A stretch of DNA of 7,600 bases from Sphingomonas sanxanigenens (lineage in GTDB: Bacteria; Pseudomonadota; Alphaproteobacteria; Sphingomonadales; Sphingomonadaceae). A program made the translations under genes and the position numbers. The notes beneath the pieces are model-generated. The model had not been told where the DNA came from. It saw nothing but the letters and a program-made list of their open reading frames with translations, and did not search any database. Numbering within the stretch: position 1 is the stretch's first letter; each line of letters starts with the position of its first letter. The stretch covers positions 1 to 7,600 of the forward strand of contig QFNN01000129.1 of the NCBI GenBank assembly GCA_003240855.1. The letters are read 5' to 3'. Below are positions 6,436-7,600 of this stretch, piece by piece.

Positions 6436-7389
6436 TCAATATCCCCGTTGCAGATCGACCTCGTTATGCAGCGCTTCGCCTTTCAGGTAGCGGCCGAGAT
6501 TTTCGACGAAGAGCGCGGCCGAGCGCATGAACATCTTCGTTTGCGCGCGCCCCGACAGGTGCATGGTGAGATAGGTGTTGGGCAGCGACCAGAGCGGGCT
6601 GTCGGCAGGCAGAGGCTCGGGCGTCACCACATCGAGGAAGGCGCCGCCGACGCGGCGATTGCTGAGCGTGTCGATCAGCGCATCCTGATCCACGACGGTG
6701 CCGCGTGCGATATTGATCAGCCATGCGTCGCGCTTCATCGCCGCCAGCTCTTCCGCGCCGAACATCGCCCTGGTCTCGTCAGTCGACGGCATTGCGAGAA
6801 TCACCCAGTCGAACGCGCCGACCTGCCCCCGCCACGCGTCCACGCCGATGATGCCCGGTTCGCCGTTCGGGCTGCGCTTCACGCCGGTGACGGAGACGCC
6901 GAACGCCTTCAGCCGGTCGGCGATAAGCCGACCGATCGTGCCATAGCCGATCACCAGCGCGCTGGTGCCTTCCAGCTCGGTCTTGCCCGGCGCATCGAGC
7001 AACCATTCGCGGCGGCCCTGCGCCTCGACGACCTCGGGATAGCGCTTGGCGGCGACGAGGACGCCCATCACCGCATATTCGGCGACCGCGACGCTGTTTA
7101 CGCCCGCGCCGTTGGTGAGCTTTGCGCCGCGATCGACGAGCAGATCGAGCGGGAAGGCGTCGAGCCCGGCATAGATGGTCGAGACCCATTTGAGCTTTTC
7201 GCCGCGCCGGATCGCTTCGCCCGTCGCCCCCGGCTTCTGCATGTCGAGCCAGCCGATTTCCGCTTCGGGGGCAAGCGCATAGGCTTCCTCCTCGGTCATG
7301 AACCAGCGGGCGTCTATCCCTTCGGGCATATGCGGCTCGACGAGAGGACGGGCGAGGGCGGGGAGCACCGCGACGATCGACTGAGTCAT
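6436..7389 (-). CDS. D-2-hydroxyacid dehydrogenase (NAD-binding)
   Basis: This is a 317-residue soluble oxidoreductase of the D-isomer-specific 2-hydroxyacid dehydrogenase family, interconverting a 2-hydroxyacid and a 2-oxoacid with NAD(P)H. The Rossmann motif is VIGYGTIGRLIADRL (146-160). The catalytic triad is Arg229 in NIARGTVVD, Glu258 in VTPEPLP and His277 in LTMHLSG. Length is usual for glyoxylate/hydroxypyruvate-reductase-like members. The exact substrate cannot be named; most such proteins reduce small 2-oxoacids. The start at 7389 (MTQSIVAVLPAL) fits the family N-terminus, and the upstream in-frame extension to 7545 lacks similarity. The nearest SD-like sequence, AGAGGG (7404-7409), is 14 nt away and inside a hairpin, so initiation may be weak. 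It is the first gene of the operon. Its stop lies 5 nt before the ATG of the thiamine-diphosphate enzyme, a spacing consistent with co-translation and a shared pathway. Confidence 0.93.
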   Translation of the reverse strand: MTQSIVAVLPALARPLVEPHMPEGIDARWFMTEEEAYALAPEAEIGWLDMQKPGATGEAIRRGEKLKWVSTIYAGLDAFPLDLLVDRGAKLTNGAGVNSVAVAEYAVMGVLVAAKRYPEVVEAQGRREWLLDAPGKTELEGTSALVIGYGTIGRLIADRLKAFGVSVTGVKRSPNGEPGIIGVDAWRGQVGAFDWVILAMPSTDETRAMFGAEELAAMKRDAWLINIARGTVVDQDALIDTLSNRRVGGAFLDVVTPEPLPADSPLWSLPNTYLTMHLSGRAQTKMFMRSAALFVENLGRYLKGEALHNEVDLQRGY

Positions 7390-7402
7390 GCGGGCGGTTG
7401 TA

Positions 7403-7421
7403 ACCCTCTGAACGAAAGGGT
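7403..7421 (-). promoter_or_regulatory. Hairpin covering the SD of the operon's first gene
   Basis: In the minus-strand transcript ACCCTTT (7421-7415) pairs with AGAGGGT (7409-7403) around the loop CGTTC: seven pairs with one G-U. The 3' arm contains AGAGGG, the only SD-like sequence upstream of the dehydrogenase ATG. Folding would hide it. It is not a terminator, since the tail is TACAACC. The remaining bases from 7422 to 7520 show no ORF and no clear promoter; GGGGCCCC at 7472-7479 is a short palindrome. Confidence 0.3.
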
Positions 7422-7498
7422 CCAGACATCTCGGCATGGCGGTGCGACCGGCGCGGCGTTGGGTGGAAGCTGGGGCCCCGGACCGACCGCGAATGTCA

Positions 7499-7600
7499 GG
7501 CGCTAGAGTATCCGTGATGATCAAGCTGGAGATTGCGTCCAGCATCGATCGGCTTTGAGCAGGGCGTTCGCGGTGACGACGAGCTTTCGCATGACGGCGG
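7499..7600 (-). mobile_element. End of a probable IS110-family element
   Basis: This feature is inferred from the transposase C-terminus at 7521-7600. The element boundary is not visible: IS110 elements usually lack clear terminal inverted repeats and target duplications. No such repeats are seen between 7390 and 7520. The edge is placed at about 7499 only because IS110-type elements often end a few tens of bases past the stop; it could lie anywhere in 7390-7520. Confidence 0.35.
7521..7600 (-). CDS. IS110-like transposase, C-terminal fragment
   Basis: Reading leftwards from the right edge, the frame encodes AVMRKLVVTANALLKADRCW followed by TQSPA and TGA (stop at 7521-7523). The pattern VMRKL(V/L)V-ANALL closely resembles the extreme C-terminus of IS110/IS116/IS902-family transposases, the DEDD/serine enzymes now known to be guided by bridge RNAs. 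Only 25 codons are inside the window, so the family call rests on a short match remembered from the family, and intactness cannot be judged. It points towards the dehydrogenase operon. Confidence 0.6.
   Translation of the reverse strand, partial: AVMRKLVVTANALLKADRCWTQSPA

Noticed and set aside
3204..6490. Very long plus-strand open frames (538 and 557 codons) opposite the operon, and similar ones opposite the aldolase, DAHP synthase and dehydrogenase genes
   Set aside because: They lie antisense to genes with full family motifs. Their translations show no recognisable domain and have the Arg/Asp/His/Val-rich look of reverse-complemented GC-rich coding DNA.
7398..7415. TTGTAA half-site resembling the operator at 1078-1097, just upstream of the dehydrogenase ATG
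   Set aside because: The opposite half (GAACGA) matches TTACAA at only 3 of 6 positions and the place is downstream of any likely promoter. It is probably chance.

Overview
The window is GC-rich DNA from a bacterium, most likely an alphaproteobacterium and plausibly a sphingomonad. That assignment is an inference from base composition, protein style and the plant-type (class II) DAHP synthase; no marker gene fixes it. Six protein-coding genes can be supported: five on the minus strand and one on the plus strand. A partial transposase C-terminus lies at the right edge and is one of the five. Nearly all the other long open frames are antisense or out-of-frame shadows of these genes.

Layout from left to right. 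Positions 1-261 hold no gene but contain four inverted repeats, including a perfect 32-bp palindrome (23-54) and a strong hairpin followed by a T run (203-240). Next is a class II aldolase/adducin-like gene (minus, 262-1035). A short divergent region carries a clean Crp/Fnr-type operator, ATTGTAA-N6-TTACAAT (1078-1097). It is followed by a Crp/Fnr-family regulator (plus, 1125-1820). The regulator's 3' end overlaps that of a class II DAHP synthase (minus, 1805-3178) by 16 bp; that enzyme performs the first step of aromatic amino acid synthesis. The 175 bp upstream of the DAHP synthase contain complementary segments that could form two mutually exclusive RNA stems.

Positions 3354-7389 form a compact minus-strand operon. 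In transcription order it encodes a D-2-hydroxyacid dehydrogenase, a thiamine-diphosphate enzyme of the acetolactate synthase large-subunit type, and an NAD(P)-dependent aldehyde dehydrogenase. The genes abut or overlap by a few bases. A sensible inferred chemistry is 2-hydroxyacid <-> 2-oxoacid, then ThDP-dependent decarboxylation or carboligation, then oxidation of an aldehyde to an acid. The substrates cannot be read from sequence. The C-terminus of an IS110-like transposase enters from the right edge in the same orientation, 131 bp upstream of this operon.

The best leads are: (1) the regulator/operator pair, in which recognition-helix substitutions match the base change in the operator; (2) the three-enzyme operon of unknown substrate; (3) the alternative-pairing leader of the DAHP synthase gene. 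No defence system, CRISPR array or RNA gene was seen.
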